This document shows positions 15,847 to 23,013 of a stretch of 37,186 nt of DNA, piece by piece. This DNA comes from an uncultured Prevotella sp. (lineage in GTDB: Bacteria; Bacteroidota; Bacteroidia; Bacteroidales; Bacteroidaceae). The stretch spans positions 1-37,186 of the forward strand of contig URJQ01000007.1 of NCBI GenBank assembly GCA_900548195.1, read 5' to 3'. The notes under the pieces were generated by a model that was not told where the DNA came from, made no database searches, and saw nothing but the letters and a program-made list of their open reading frames with translations. Position 1 is the first letter of the stretch, and the number at the start of each line of letters is the position of its first letter. Both the position numbers and the translations under genes were made by a program.

Positions 15847-17685
15847 TTATGCTCTGTGATTCTGCACCATAGACATCACGCGGAGCCAGTTGCCGCCCCA
15901 TATCTTGGCAATATCCTCATCGCTGTAGCGACGACGGAGCAAAGCGAGAGTAAACTGCTGAATCTCTGAAGCATCACGCATTCCACGCACACCACCGTCA
16001 CCATCGAAGTCGGTTCCTATGCCTACATGGTCTATTCCCATCACTTTTATGGCGTGCTCCAGATGCTTTATGCCGTCCATAATGTCGGCTTCACCGACTT
16101 TCTGCAGGAAACCATGATAGAAAGTGGTGTGTGCCACACCGCCCTTTTGAGCAAGTCGGCGCAACTGGTCATCGGTAAGATTGCGCGGATGGTCGCAAAG
16201 AGCGCGGCAATTAGAGTGAGAACAGACGATAGGAGTGGCGCTGATGTCGAGCGAATCATAGAAACTCTTCTCGCCGGCATGGCTTAAATCCACCATAATG
16301 CCGAGGCGATTCATCTCCTTTATCACCTTTTCGCCAAACGAAGAGACACCATTATGCGTGTTGCAACCACGTGCTGAGTCGCAGATGTCATTGTCGCCAT
16401 TATGACAAAGCGTGATATAGACGATGCCACGCTGGGCAAAATGTAGGACATTACGCAAGTCATGCTCTAATGCCAGACCATTCTCTATGCCGAGCATGAT
16501 GCTCTTTCTGCCCATGCGCTTGTCGAGATAGAGGTCGGAAGGCGTGCGTGCAATACTTACATAATCAGACTTTGACGCCACCATAGCCTCGATTTTGTCG
16601 AAAATAAGGTCGGCATAAGCGGCTGGTCCCGCCGCTTTCATCTCCACGGCATCAGAGAATTTCTGCCCAATCTTAGGCTGTGGAAGGTACGCCACCATGA
16701 TTGTAGCGTCCTGACGACCTTCAGTCATCTTGTGAAGGTCAACGAGAATACGTGGGTCGCGCTTTGTGAAATCGACGCCTTGATGGAAGAACATCGGCGT
16801 GTCGCAATGCGTATCGAGGGTAAGAATGCGCTGATGCAGGGCGCCGACGCGCTGATATTCGCGTGCTTTATCCACGAGCCAACGGAACAAAGGCTGACCG
16901 TCTTCGCCCAGCCATTCAGGATGCCACTGCACTCCCATAATGCTCTTATACTCAGTACTCTCTATTGCTTCGATGATGCCATCATTAGCTCGCGCTGTGA
17001 CACGGAAGCGTTCTCCCGGATTATCTACCGCCTGATGATGGAAAGAGTTGACATAAAGGGTGAGCGGAGCAGCAGTTTCATCGGCTTCCGGCGCTGGGTT
17101 CTGGGGATTATTGATGATTTCTCCAGCGGCAGGAGCAGCGTTATTCTCCTTCTTTGGCGCATAGATGGAATAGAGGAATGAGCCAGGCTCTACACTGACG
17201 GAATGAGTTGGCTCGCTACGGTCAGCGTCTTGAGAATGCTTTATCTGCTGTATTATGTCCTGATCGACGTGTCCTCCGAGCGCCATGGCGAGGGTCTGGA
17301 TGCCACGACAGATGCCAAGCATCGGCTTCTGACGATGGTATGCCATGCGAGTAAGAATCAGTTCGGCGCCATCACGCTCCGCATTGATATTATGAAGTCC
17401 CGGCACTGGGTTCTCGCCACACCAGAGAGGATTATAGTCTCCGCCACCAGTCAGGAGGACAGCATCGACGTGTTCCAGCGTGTCAGCGATGATTTTAGCG
17501 TCAGCAATAGGGGGAATGATGACGGGAATGCCGCCTGCAGTGACTATCTGCTTATAGTATCTGTCACGCAGTGTTGCGTCAATGTCGGAGTAATTGGCAG
17601 TGATGCCGATTACAGGACGGCGGTCTGCCTCAGGGAAAGCATTGTAGGCAGGCTGCAGGAGTTGGTCTATGGAGAAGTGATCCAT
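15847..17685 (-). CDS. Fusion of gamma-glutamyl hydrolase (peptidase C26) and membrane-dipeptidase-type M19 metallopeptidase
   Basis: This is a 612-residue protein without a signal peptide, so probably cytoplasmic. The first half (about 24-275) is a class I glutamine-amidotransferase-like hydrolase of the PuuD/C26 type: TGGGDYNP, nucleophile Cys126 in LGICRGIQ, and His255/Glu257 in QWHPEWL. It carries a Pro/Ala/Asn-rich insertion (about 178-208). The second half (about 285-600) is a renal-dipeptidase M19 domain: His293 and Asp295 (DTHCD), Glu401 (GIENG), His469 (DLSHAG), His490 (CSHSN) and TDFDGDGG, the binuclear zinc set. C26 enzymes cut gamma-glutamyl bonds and M19 enzymes cut dipeptides such as Cys-Gly, so one chain could take a gamma-glutamyl tripeptide to amino acids; that is inference. 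It heads the group ending with dprA. Confidence 0.9.
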   Translation of the reverse strand: MDHFSIDQLLQPAYNAFPEADRRPVIGITANYSDIDATLRDRYYKQIVTAGGIPVIIPPIADAKIIADTLEHVDAVLLTGGGDYNPLWCGENPVPGLHNINAERDGAELILTRMAYHRQKPMLGICRGIQTLAMALGGHVDQDIIQQIKHSQDADRSEPTHSVSVEPGSFLYSIYAPKKENNAAPAAGEIINNPQNPAPEADETAAPLTLYVNSFHHQAVDNPGERFRVTARANDGIIEAIESTEYKSIMGVQWHPEWLGEDGQPLFRWLVDKAREYQRVGALHQRILTLDTHCDTPMFFHQGVDFTKRDPRILVDLHKMTEGRQDATIMVAYLPQPKIGQKFSDAVEMKAAGPAAYADLIFDKIEAMVASKSDYVSIARTPSDLYLDKRMGRKSIMLGIENGLALEHDLRNVLHFAQRGIVYITLCHNGDNDICDSARGCNTHNGVSSFGEKVIKEMNRLGIMVDLSHAGEKSFYDSLDISATPIVCSHSNCRALCDHPRNLTDDQLRRLAQKGGVAHTTFYHGFLQKVGEADIMDGIKHLEHAIKVMGIDHVGIGTDFDGDGGVRGMRDASEIQQFTLALLRRRYSDEDIAKIWGGNWLRVMSMVQNHRA

Positions 17686-17862
17686 GATATTCTAATGGAA
17701 TTTATATCAAAGAATGAGTGGTGAAAACGCGAACAAACCACTACGATTACCGATACGCAAAATACGAATTACCAAGCCACGACAGTCTCTCACTATCAAA
17801 AGTAAGAAGACAGCGACCCTGTAATCCGTATCAATTATAGCGAGTGATGAAAATCGTCAGTA

Positions 17863-18327
17863 TTAGTCCTCAACAGGAACTGGCACCTCACGCTTGATGC
17901 TCTGCTCAAGAGAGATGAGAGTCTCTGTGGAAACAACGCCGTGAATGCGCTGCAACTGATTATTGAGGAGATCCATGAGTTGCTCATTATCACGCACATA
18001 GAGTTTTACGAGCATGGTGTAAGGACCGGTAGTGAAGTGGCATTCCACGATTTCCGGTATGTTGACAAGCTGCTTTACTACGTCCTTATACATAGATCCG
18101 CGCTCGAGTCTGATGCCTACGTATGTACATGTAGAGTAACCTAAGGACTTAGGATTAACGTCAAATCCACTTCCAGTGATTACCCCATCCTCAATGAGAC
18201 GTTGTACGCGCTGATGAATAGCGGCACGAGAGACATTACACTCAGTGGCAACATCCTTGAAAGGCATACGTGCGTTTTGGGAAAGAATGCTGAGGATCTT
18301 CTTGTCTAACTTGTCAATTTTTTCCAT
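17863..18327 (-). CDS. Lrp/AsnC-family transcriptional regulator
   Basis: This is a 154-residue DNA-binding regulator. The N-terminal winged helix (LDKKILSILSQNARMPFKDVATECNVSRAAIHQRVQRLIEDGVI, about 5-48) is followed by the RAM effector-binding domain (about 65-145) with the central glycine-containing turn HFTTGPYTMLVKLYV. Members usually form octamers and sense amino acids. The ligand and targets cannot be read from sequence. It has its own well-formed promoter at 18391-18421, and the 177-bp gap to the downstream fusion gene shows no terminator, so read-through into it is possible. Confidence 0.93.
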   Translation of the reverse strand: MEKIDKLDKKILSILSQNARMPFKDVATECNVSRAAIHQRVQRLIEDGVITGSGFDVNPKSLGYSTCTYVGIRLERGSMYKDVVKQLVNIPEIVECHFTTGPYTMLVKLYVRDNEQLMDLLNNQLQRIHGVVSTETLISLEQSIKREVPVPVED

Positions 18328-18390
18328 TTCTTATCGTTCTATGTTCGTTTTTGATAATCGTTGTGTAACTTGGTAAAGTTAAAAGGTGAG

Positions 18391-18421
18391 CAAAATTACT
18401 TATTTTTTATTGAACACCAAA
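18391..18421 (-). promoter_or_regulatory. Promoter of the Lrp-type regulator
   Basis: On the minus strand TTTG (18418-18421), 19 bp, then TAATTTTG (18391-18398) is an exact Bacteroidales promoter match, about 64 bp before the ATG. Confidence 0.78.
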
Positions 18422-18538
18422 CATTTTGATTAAGTTTTTGCGCAACAATCAAATAAAAGAACTAAAATTAACACTTTTTTATAACATTACGGACTTATAG
18501 ATAGAAAAAAGCAATAATAAAGCTATTATCTTTACATA

Positions 18539-18596
18539 AGATAGGCTACACCTCGGCAATTAAAGCAAGCTTTATTGCGCTCGGTTTGCACTATCT
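18539..18596. repeat. 58-bp imperfect palindromic element overlapping the ybeY stop
   Basis: Outer arms AGATAG (18539-18544) and CTATCT (18591-18596) enclose inner arms containing ACCTCGGCAA and TTGCGCTCGGTTTG, centred on AAAGCAAGCTTT (18563-18574). The right arm supplies the TAG stop codon of ybeY. TATCTTTG at 18592-18599 also fits a plus-strand -7 box. I believe similar sequences recur in Bacteroidales genomes, from memory and unchecked. Confidence 0.75.
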
Positions 18597-19007
18597 TTGT
18601 AACAGTGCGAGAGCCTTGTTTTCTTCCTGTTCCATTATCTCTCTTTCGCCCGGTCCTTTGTCGTTGATACCACAGAGATGGAGTATTCCGTGGATGATAA
18701 CGCGGAAGAGTTCTTCCTCGTATGGCTTGCTGAACAGTTCGGCATTAGAGCGCACTGTGTCGAGACTTATGACGAGGTCGCCACTGATTATGTCGTCTTC
18801 ATCATAGTCGAAGGTGATGATGTCGGTATAGTAATCGTGTCCGAGATACTCATTATTGACCTCAAGGATTTTCTCATCATCTACGAAGAGATAGCCTATT
18901 TCTCCCACTTTTCTTCCGTAAGAGGCAGCTACCTTCTTGATCCATGCCGATGTATCGCGCTTGCGTATCTTCGGCATTTTTACATTTTCTGCTGAGTATG
19001 TTATCAT
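18591..19007 (-). CDS. ybeY: Endoribonuclease YbeY (16S rRNA 3'-end maturation)
   Basis: This single-strand-specific metal-dependent RNase takes part in rRNA processing and ribosome quality control. The start is taken at the ATG at 19007 (MITYSAENVKMPKI), giving 138 residues as is usual in Bacteroidetes, with an A-rich leader; the ATG at 19040 would add 11 polar residues. The active-site motif reads HGILHLCGINDKGPGE near residue 111. Two metal-binding His are present, but the third His of the E. coli-type motif is replaced by Asp, which I recall as normal for Bacteroidetes. The stop codon lies in the 58-bp palindrome. It follows coaD on the same strand. Confidence 0.92.
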   Translation of the reverse strand: MITYSAENVKMPKIRKRDTSAWIKKVAASYGRKVGEIGYLFVDDEKILEVNNEYLGHDYYTDIITFDYDEDDIISGDLVISLDTVRSNAELFSKPYEEELFRVIIHGILHLCGINDKGPGEREIMEQEENKALALLQR

Positions 19008-19055
19008 ATTGGTTCTTGTTTTCTTTGTTATTGCGCTCATTAAAGGGCGGGAATA

Positions 19056-19084
19056 TCAGCCGGTAACGCGACTGACACAGGGGC
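19056..19084 (-). repeat. 29-nt hairpin repeat, copy 3 (minus orientation)
   Basis: On the minus strand it reads GCCCCTGTG, then stem TCAGTCG, loop CGTTAC and CGGCTGA (plus-strand arms 19056-19062 and 19069-19075). The one stem change leaves a G-U pair, compatible with RNA folding. It is joined to the heptad array at 19082-19133. Confidence 0.82.
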
Positions 19085-19133
19085 TCTTCTTGAATGAAGA
19101 ATGAGGAATGAAGAATGAAGAATGGCTGACGCC
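19082..19133. repeat. Heptad-array element, inverted copy of 29131-29182
   Basis: GGCTCTTCTT, then 7-bp units of GAATGAA type, then GGCTGACGCC. These 52 bases are an exact reverse complement of 29131-29182. It lies between coaD and ybeY. Confidence 0.92.
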
Positions 19134-19140
19134 TTAGCGG

Positions 19141-19184
19141 TGACTGGCACGGGGCTAATCGGTGGCTGGCTCGGGGCTAATCGG
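19141..19184. repeat. 22-bp tandem array 4 (two units)
   Basis: Units 19141-19162 and 19163-19184 share CGGGGCTAATCGG and differ at few positions. The second unit contains the coaD stop codon (19177-19179). Confidence 0.75.
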
Positions 19185-19626
19185 TGACAGGAGGAAGGAA
19201 CTCGGAGACGTCTCTTCCATAGCTCTTCAGGAGCTTCACTAAGGATGAGCTGACGGCGGAATAGCGTGGGTCTGAGAAGAGGAAAAGGGTCTCGACACCA
19301 GACAGATGGCGATTCATCTCGGCTTGATCACGCTCATATTCGAAGTCTTTGACGCTTCTTACACCTTTTATAATATAGTGGATGTCGTGGCGAGTGCAGT
19401 AATCCACTGTCAGTCCCGACCAAGAATCGACCTTCACTTTCGGCTCATCCTGCATCACCTTGCGTATCTTTTCCATTCTTTCTTCCACGGGTTCATCGTA
19501 GTGTTTCAGTTCATTGAAGCCGATACAGATAGTCAATTCATCGAAAAGTGGCAGTGCTCGCTTCACGATGTCAAGGTGACCGATGGTGAATGGGTCGAAA
19601 GAACCGGAGAAAATTCCTTTCTTCAT
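19177..19626 (-). CDS. coaD: Phosphopantetheine adenylyltransferase
   Basis: CoaD makes dephospho-CoA from 4'-phosphopantetheine and ATP, the fourth step of coenzyme A synthesis. This 149-residue protein has the nucleotidyltransferase motif GSFDPFTIGH at residues 8-17, YIIKGVRSVKDFEYE with the conserved Arg region near 84-98, and the C-terminal SAVSSSLVKLL motif. Length is slightly under the usual 155-165. It lies 71 bp after ruvB on the same strand and before ybeY, so one ruvB-coaD-ybeY transcript is likely. Its last codons run into a 22-bp repeat unit. Confidence 0.95.
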   Translation of the reverse strand: MKKGIFSGSFDPFTIGHLDIVKRALPLFDELTICIGFNELKHYDEPVEERMEKIRKVMQDEPKVKVDSWSGLTVDYCTRHDIHYIIKGVRSVKDFEYERDQAEMNRHLSGVETLFLFSDPRYSAVSSSLVKLLKSYGRDVSEFLPPVTD

Positions 19627-19697
19627 TGTGATGATAGGATTGGTTTGGGATTATTGGAGACTTGATTTCTTACTGTGATACGCACGGATGCGATGGC

Positions 19698-20738
19698 TTA
19701 ATCGAAAAGGTCGGGCGTAAGGATGTGGCTGTTTGTGCGATACATATCCCTGCCGAGGTGGGCGTAAGCCAGTTCGGTGACCACTCGTCCACGCTGTGTG
19801 CGCTTGATAAAACCTTCCATGATGAGATATGGTTCGTAAACATCCTCCACGGTGCCGGCGTCCTCTCCGATGGCAGTAGCTATGGTTCCAATGCCCACAG
19901 GTCCACCTTGGAACTTGTCGATGATGGTGGTGAGAATCTTATTATCGATTTCATCGAGTCCATATTCATCAATATTGAGGGCTGTAAGGGCTATCTTGGC
20001 GATGTCGGTGTCGATATTACCATTGCCCCTTACCTGAGCAAAGTCACGGACGCGGCGCAGCAATCCGTTTGCGATACGAGGCGTACCACGGGAGCGACGG
20101 GATATTTCGTCAGCGGCATCATCGCTTATTGCCACTCCGAGGAGGCGCGATGAGCGCTTTATAATCCTGGATAGCGTATCAGGATCGTAATACTCAAGGT
20201 GCATATTTATGCCGAAACGAGCACGCAAAGGGGCAGTAAGCAGTCCGCTTCTGGTGGTGGCTCCGATGAGTGTAAAGGGATTAAGGTCTATCTGTATGGA
20301 GCGTGCAGAAGGTCCCTTGTCTATCATTATGTCAATGCGATAGTCCTCCATAGCAGAATAGAGATATTCTTCCACCACAGGCGAGAGGCGGTGTATCTCG
20401 TCGATGAAGAGGACATCGTTGGTTTCGAGGGATGTGAGAATGCCGGCGAGGTCGCCAGGTTTGTCGAGCACCGGACCGCTTGTGAGCTTGAATCCCACGC
20501 CAAGTTCGTTGGCAATGATATTGCTCAGCGTGGTCTTTCCGAGTCCAGGAGGTCCGTGCAGGAGTGTATGGTCGAGCGGTTCGCCTCTGTATTTTGCTGC
20601 TTCGACGAAGACCTGCAGATTTTCCACCACCTTGCTCTGACCGCTGAAGTCAGAGAATTGGAGTGGGCGCAATGCCTTCTCGAACTCTTTTTCTGCGCTT
20701 GAGACTCGCTCATTGTGTATGTTATATTCTTCTGCCAT
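19698..20738 (-). CDS. ruvB: Holliday-junction branch-migration ATPase RuvB
   Basis: RuvB is the hexameric AAA+ motor that drives branch migration with RuvA. This 346-residue protein shows LLHGPPGLGKTT (Walker A, about 60-71), LFIDEIHRLSP (Walker B, about 110), GATTRSGLLTAPLRARFG (sensor 1 and arginine-finger region), sensor 2 near RGTPRIANGLLRRVRD, and the C-terminal winged helix ending in RTQRGRVVTELAYAHLG. It is full length. It has an exact promoter match upstream and heads the coaD-ybeY group. Confidence 0.97.
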   Translation of the reverse strand: MAEEYNIHNERVSSAEKEFEKALRPLQFSDFSGQSKVVENLQVFVEAAKYRGEPLDHTLLHGPPGLGKTTLSNIIANELGVGFKLTSGPVLDKPGDLAGILTSLETNDVLFIDEIHRLSPVVEEYLYSAMEDYRIDIMIDKGPSARSIQIDLNPFTLIGATTRSGLLTAPLRARFGINMHLEYYDPDTLSRIIKRSSRLLGVAISDDAADEISRRSRGTPRIANGLLRRVRDFAQVRGNGNIDTDIAKIALTALNIDEYGLDEIDNKILTTIIDKFQGGPVGIGTIATAIGEDAGTVEDVYEPYLIMEGFIKRTQRGRVVTELAYAHLGRDMYRTNSHILTPDLFD

Positions 20739-20763
20739 TTATTGTTTTCAATCTATTAGATTG

Positions 20764-20794
20764 CAAAATTATGAAAAAAAATGGAGATTGCAAA
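20764..20794 (-). promoter_or_regulatory. Promoter of ruvB
   Basis: On the minus strand TTTG (20791-20794), 19 bp, then TAATTTTG (20764-20771); exact consensus, about 26 bp before the ruvB ATG. Confidence 0.78.
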
Positions 20795-20823
20795 ATAAAA
20801 CGGCTGGAATTGTCGGGGAAGGG

Positions 20824-20845
20824 CGTCAGCCAAGGACGGCTGACG
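20824..20845. terminator. Hairpin in the DUF4294-ruvB gap
   Basis: CGTCAGCC (20824-20831), 6-nt loop, GGCTGACG (20838-20845). There is no T run, so termination is uncertain; it may instead be a diverged relative of the 29-nt hairpin or of the GCTGACGC core. Confidence 0.4.
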
Positions 20846-20888
20846 AGATGGGCTGATGGGGATGAAAGAAAAGGGAATGGATGGAAAG

Positions 20889-20976
20889 AGCGGAGAGAAA
20901 CTACCATCAAAGCGAGGGGATGAAATCGTCAAAATGAGGGAACGAAATAATCAACGCGGAGACGGAATAATCAGAG
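20889..20976. repeat. 22-bp tandem array 5 (four diverged units)
   Basis: Units at 20889, 20911, 20933 and 20955. The middle two share GAGGG, GAAAT and TCAA at fixed positions. The fourth contains the stop codon of the DUF4294 gene (20971-20973). Confidence 0.68.
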
Positions 20977-21612
20977 TTGCCCCGCTTCGACCATACGAAC
21001 GACGCGCTCGGTGAGCCTATCCACGCCATTTGGCTGGTACGCCTTTTTGAGGCTGGCGCCGAAAAGCCATGCAAAAGCTTGATAGAAGGTGGCTTTTGCC
21101 GGACCGAGGAATGCCTGGACGAGCTCATAACTGGAGGAATTCGTCTCGCGATAGATAAGCTTGATGAGCAGTTTTCCCTGCGAATAAGTGAGCTTCTTCA
21201 TCCTTGGCGTGTATTCCTCCTTGATGCTTTTCTCCACGAGTTTCATGTGTTCCTTGCGCGCTTTCTCATTAGGCAGGGTCATGAGGTATTCATAAGTTTC
21301 GAGCACAGCCCTGTTGACCTCCTTTGCAAGCGGCAGCACCTTCTTCACATTGTAAACCAATCGATTATAGGCTTCACGCTGCTTTTCATTCTTGAAAATC
21401 ATTGGAGCATAGACATAGACATTATTCATCTCCATATACTGAATGCTATCCTTGCCTTCGAGCACCTTTCCTACGCGGACAAGAGGCACAAAAGTAGGGC
21501 TGTCCATATCGACCTGGTGATCTTCCACATTTTTAGTCTTGACGTCAGACTGCGCCATTACCGCCACGCCATTGACCAGCATTATGATGATTATGATGAT
21601 ATACCTTTTCAT
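20971..21612 (-). CDS. DUF4294 domain protein, exported
   Basis: This is a 213-residue protein of the Bacteroidetes family DUF4294, function unknown. The start at 21612 (MKRYIIIIIIMLVNGVAVMAQ) gives a clean signal peptide; upstream in-frame codons lack ATG. The conserved part is about residues 60-210: YVYAPMIFKNEKQREAYNRL, then a charged helical region, LTYSQGKLLIKLIYRETNSSSYELV and FYQAFAWLFGASLKKAYQP. It is likely periplasmic. It lies upstream of ruvB on the same strand, but 230 bp away with a separate ruvB promoter between. A TACTTTTG box lies 10 bp before its start. Confidence 0.85.
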   Translation of the reverse strand: MKRYIIIIIIMLVNGVAVMAQSDVKTKNVEDHQVDMDSPTFVPLVRVGKVLEGKDSIQYMEMNNVYVYAPMIFKNEKQREAYNRLVYNVKKVLPLAKEVNRAVLETYEYLMTLPNEKARKEHMKLVEKSIKEEYTPRMKKLTYSQGKLLIKLIYRETNSSSYELVQAFLGPAKATFYQAFAWLFGASLKKAYQPNGVDRLTERVVRMVEAGQL

Positions 21613-21621
21613 TTCAAAGGG

Positions 21622-21629
21622 CAAAAGTA
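21622..21629 (-). promoter_or_regulatory. Possible -7 box of the DUF4294 gene
   Basis: On the minus strand TACTTTTG fits TAnnTTTG. It lies only 10 bp before the ATG, so the leader would be very short; no good -33 element is seen. Confidence 0.4.
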
Positions 21630-21713
21630 GTGATTATTTTGGTAAAATGGCACTAAATACGGCAATATTTAATTATTATTAGCACCTTATATGAAAGAAA
21701 AGAGAGTCGAAAT

Positions 21714-21744
21714 TTTGTATTTCCCCCTATTTGAATTACCTTTG
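21714..21744 (+). promoter_or_regulatory. Promoter of the thioredoxin-fold lipoprotein gene
   Basis: TTTG (21714-21717), 19 bp, TACCTTTG (21737-21744); exact match, 17 bp before the ATG at 21762. Confidence 0.78.
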
Positions 21745-21761
21745 CAGAAAATTTTCAGACA

Positions 21762-22928
21762 ATGAACAAGATTATTTCCCGCATCACTCGATGCACTCTC
21801 TTCGCTGCATGTGCGCTGAGCATCGCCTCATGTCAGCAGAATAAATTCCACGTAAGCGGCAATATCACTGACGCTAAGGACTCTGTGCTCTACTTTGAAA
21901 ACATGAGTCTGGACGGTCCTGTAGTCCTCGACTCTGTAAAGCTTGGTGAGGATGGCGCCTTCGACTTCAGCGGTGACGCAGTGACAGCGCCAGAATTTTT
22001 CCGTCTTCGCATAGCCCGCAACATCATCAATGTGAGCATCGACTCCACAGAGACGGTGGAATTTACCGCCTCCTACCCTACTATGGCTGTGAGATATGAG
22101 GTGAAAGGCTCTGACAACTGTGAGAAAATCAAGGAGCTATCCATTCTCCAGAACCAGCTCCTGAACCAAGCTATCGCCATAGAGAAGTCGCCTGTGCTCA
22201 GCATCAAGCAGTCTGAAGACAGCATTGAGAGCATCGTGGAGGCTTACAAAGACTACGTAAAGCGCAACTATATCTTCAAGGAGCCAGGCAAGGCGTATTC
22301 ATATTTTGCTCTGTTCCAGGCTTTGGGCAACCGCCTTATCTTCAATCCTCGCTCCAGCCATGAGGACATCCGCGTCTTTGCAGCCGTGGCTACCAGTTGG
22401 GACACCTTCTATCCTGAGGCTGAGCGTGGCAAGAACCTCCACAACATCGCTCTGGAAGGCATGAAGAATATGCGCATCATGAAGGCTCAAAGTCAAGGTC
22501 CTGTCATCGACATGAACAAGGTTGGCGTGTCAAACATCATAGACATCAGCCTCATAGACAATAAAGGCAAGCGTCGCAATCTCACTGATCTGAAGGGCAA
22601 GGTGGTGCTTCTCGATTTCCATGCTTTTGCGGCAGAGGGCAGCACTCAGCGCATTATGAAGATGCGTGAGGTGTATAATAAATACCACGACCGCGGTCTG
22701 GAGATATACCAGGTGTCTATCGACCCAGACGAGCACTTCTGGAAGACACAGGTTGCCGCCCTTCCTTGGGTCAATGTGCATGATAATGACAACCTCGACT
22801 CTCAGTATCTGAGACGTTACAACGTGAGTTCTATCCCTACTTTCTTCCTCATCGACAGATCCAACTCGCTCTATAAGCGTGATGCTCAGATAAAGGATCT
22901 GGACAAGGAGATTGAGAGTCTGCTTTAA
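21762..22928 (+). CDS. Thioredoxin-fold (TlpA/AhpC-like) lipoprotein lacking the CxxC motif
   Basis: This is a 388-residue envelope lipoprotein; the lipobox ends at Cys24 (LSIASC). An N-terminal DUF4369-type beta domain (about 27-120: FHVSGNITDAKDSVLYFENMS and on), a helical middle (about 125-240), and a C-terminal thioredoxin-like domain (about 250-388) match the usual Bacteroidetes TlpA-family layout. In the thioredoxin domain the active-site region reads LLDFHAFAAEGSTQRIM instead of a WCGPC-type motif, so neither catalytic Cys is present, while the cis-Pro loop (SSIPTFFLID) is kept. It is therefore unlikely to be an oxidoreductase; a binding or structural role is inferred. It has its own promoter; ribF follows after a heptad repeat. 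Confidence 0.87.
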   Translation: MNKIISRITRCTLFAACALSIASCQQNKFHVSGNITDAKDSVLYFENMSLDGPVVLDSVKLGEDGAFDFSGDAVTAPEFFRLRIARNIINVSIDSTETVEFTASYPTMAVRYEVKGSDNCEKIKELSILQNQLLNQAIAIEKSPVLSIKQSEDSIESIVEAYKDYVKRNYIFKEPGKAYSYFALFQALGNRLIFNPRSSHEDIRVFAAVATSWDTFYPEAERGKNLHNIALEGMKNMRIMKAQSQGPVIDMNKVGVSNIIDISLIDNKGKRRNLTDLKGKVVLLDFHAFAAEGSTQRIMKMREVYNKYHDRGLEIYQVSIDPDEHFWKTQVAALPWVNVHDNDNLDSQYLRRYNVSSIPTFFLIDRSNSLYKRDAQIKDLDKEIESLL

Positions 22929-22938
22929 GGAAAGATGT

Positions 22939-22992
22939 AGTGAAAAGTGAAAAGTGAAGAGTGAAAAGTGAAAAATCGCGCTGACGCGGTTG
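22939..22992 (+). repeat. Heptad-array element, direct copy A
   Basis: Five 7-bp units of GTGAAAA type followed by ATCGCGCTGACGCGGTTG. These 54 bp are identical to 23959-24012, 1020 bp downstream, on the other side of ribF. Confidence 0.93.
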
Positions 22993-23013
22993 AGTAAATG
23001 AAGACTGAAATTA

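Noticed and set aside
17686..17862. A further 22-bp array between the Lrp-type and fusion genes
   Set aside because: Segments around 17732-17775 (ACGATTACC, ACGAATTACC) hint at a 22-23 bp period, but similarity is too low to claim; nothing else is seen in this gap.
22929..23013. FMN riboswitch ahead of ribF
   Set aside because: The 85-bp gap is mostly the heptad repeat and lacks the conserved RFN-element sequences.
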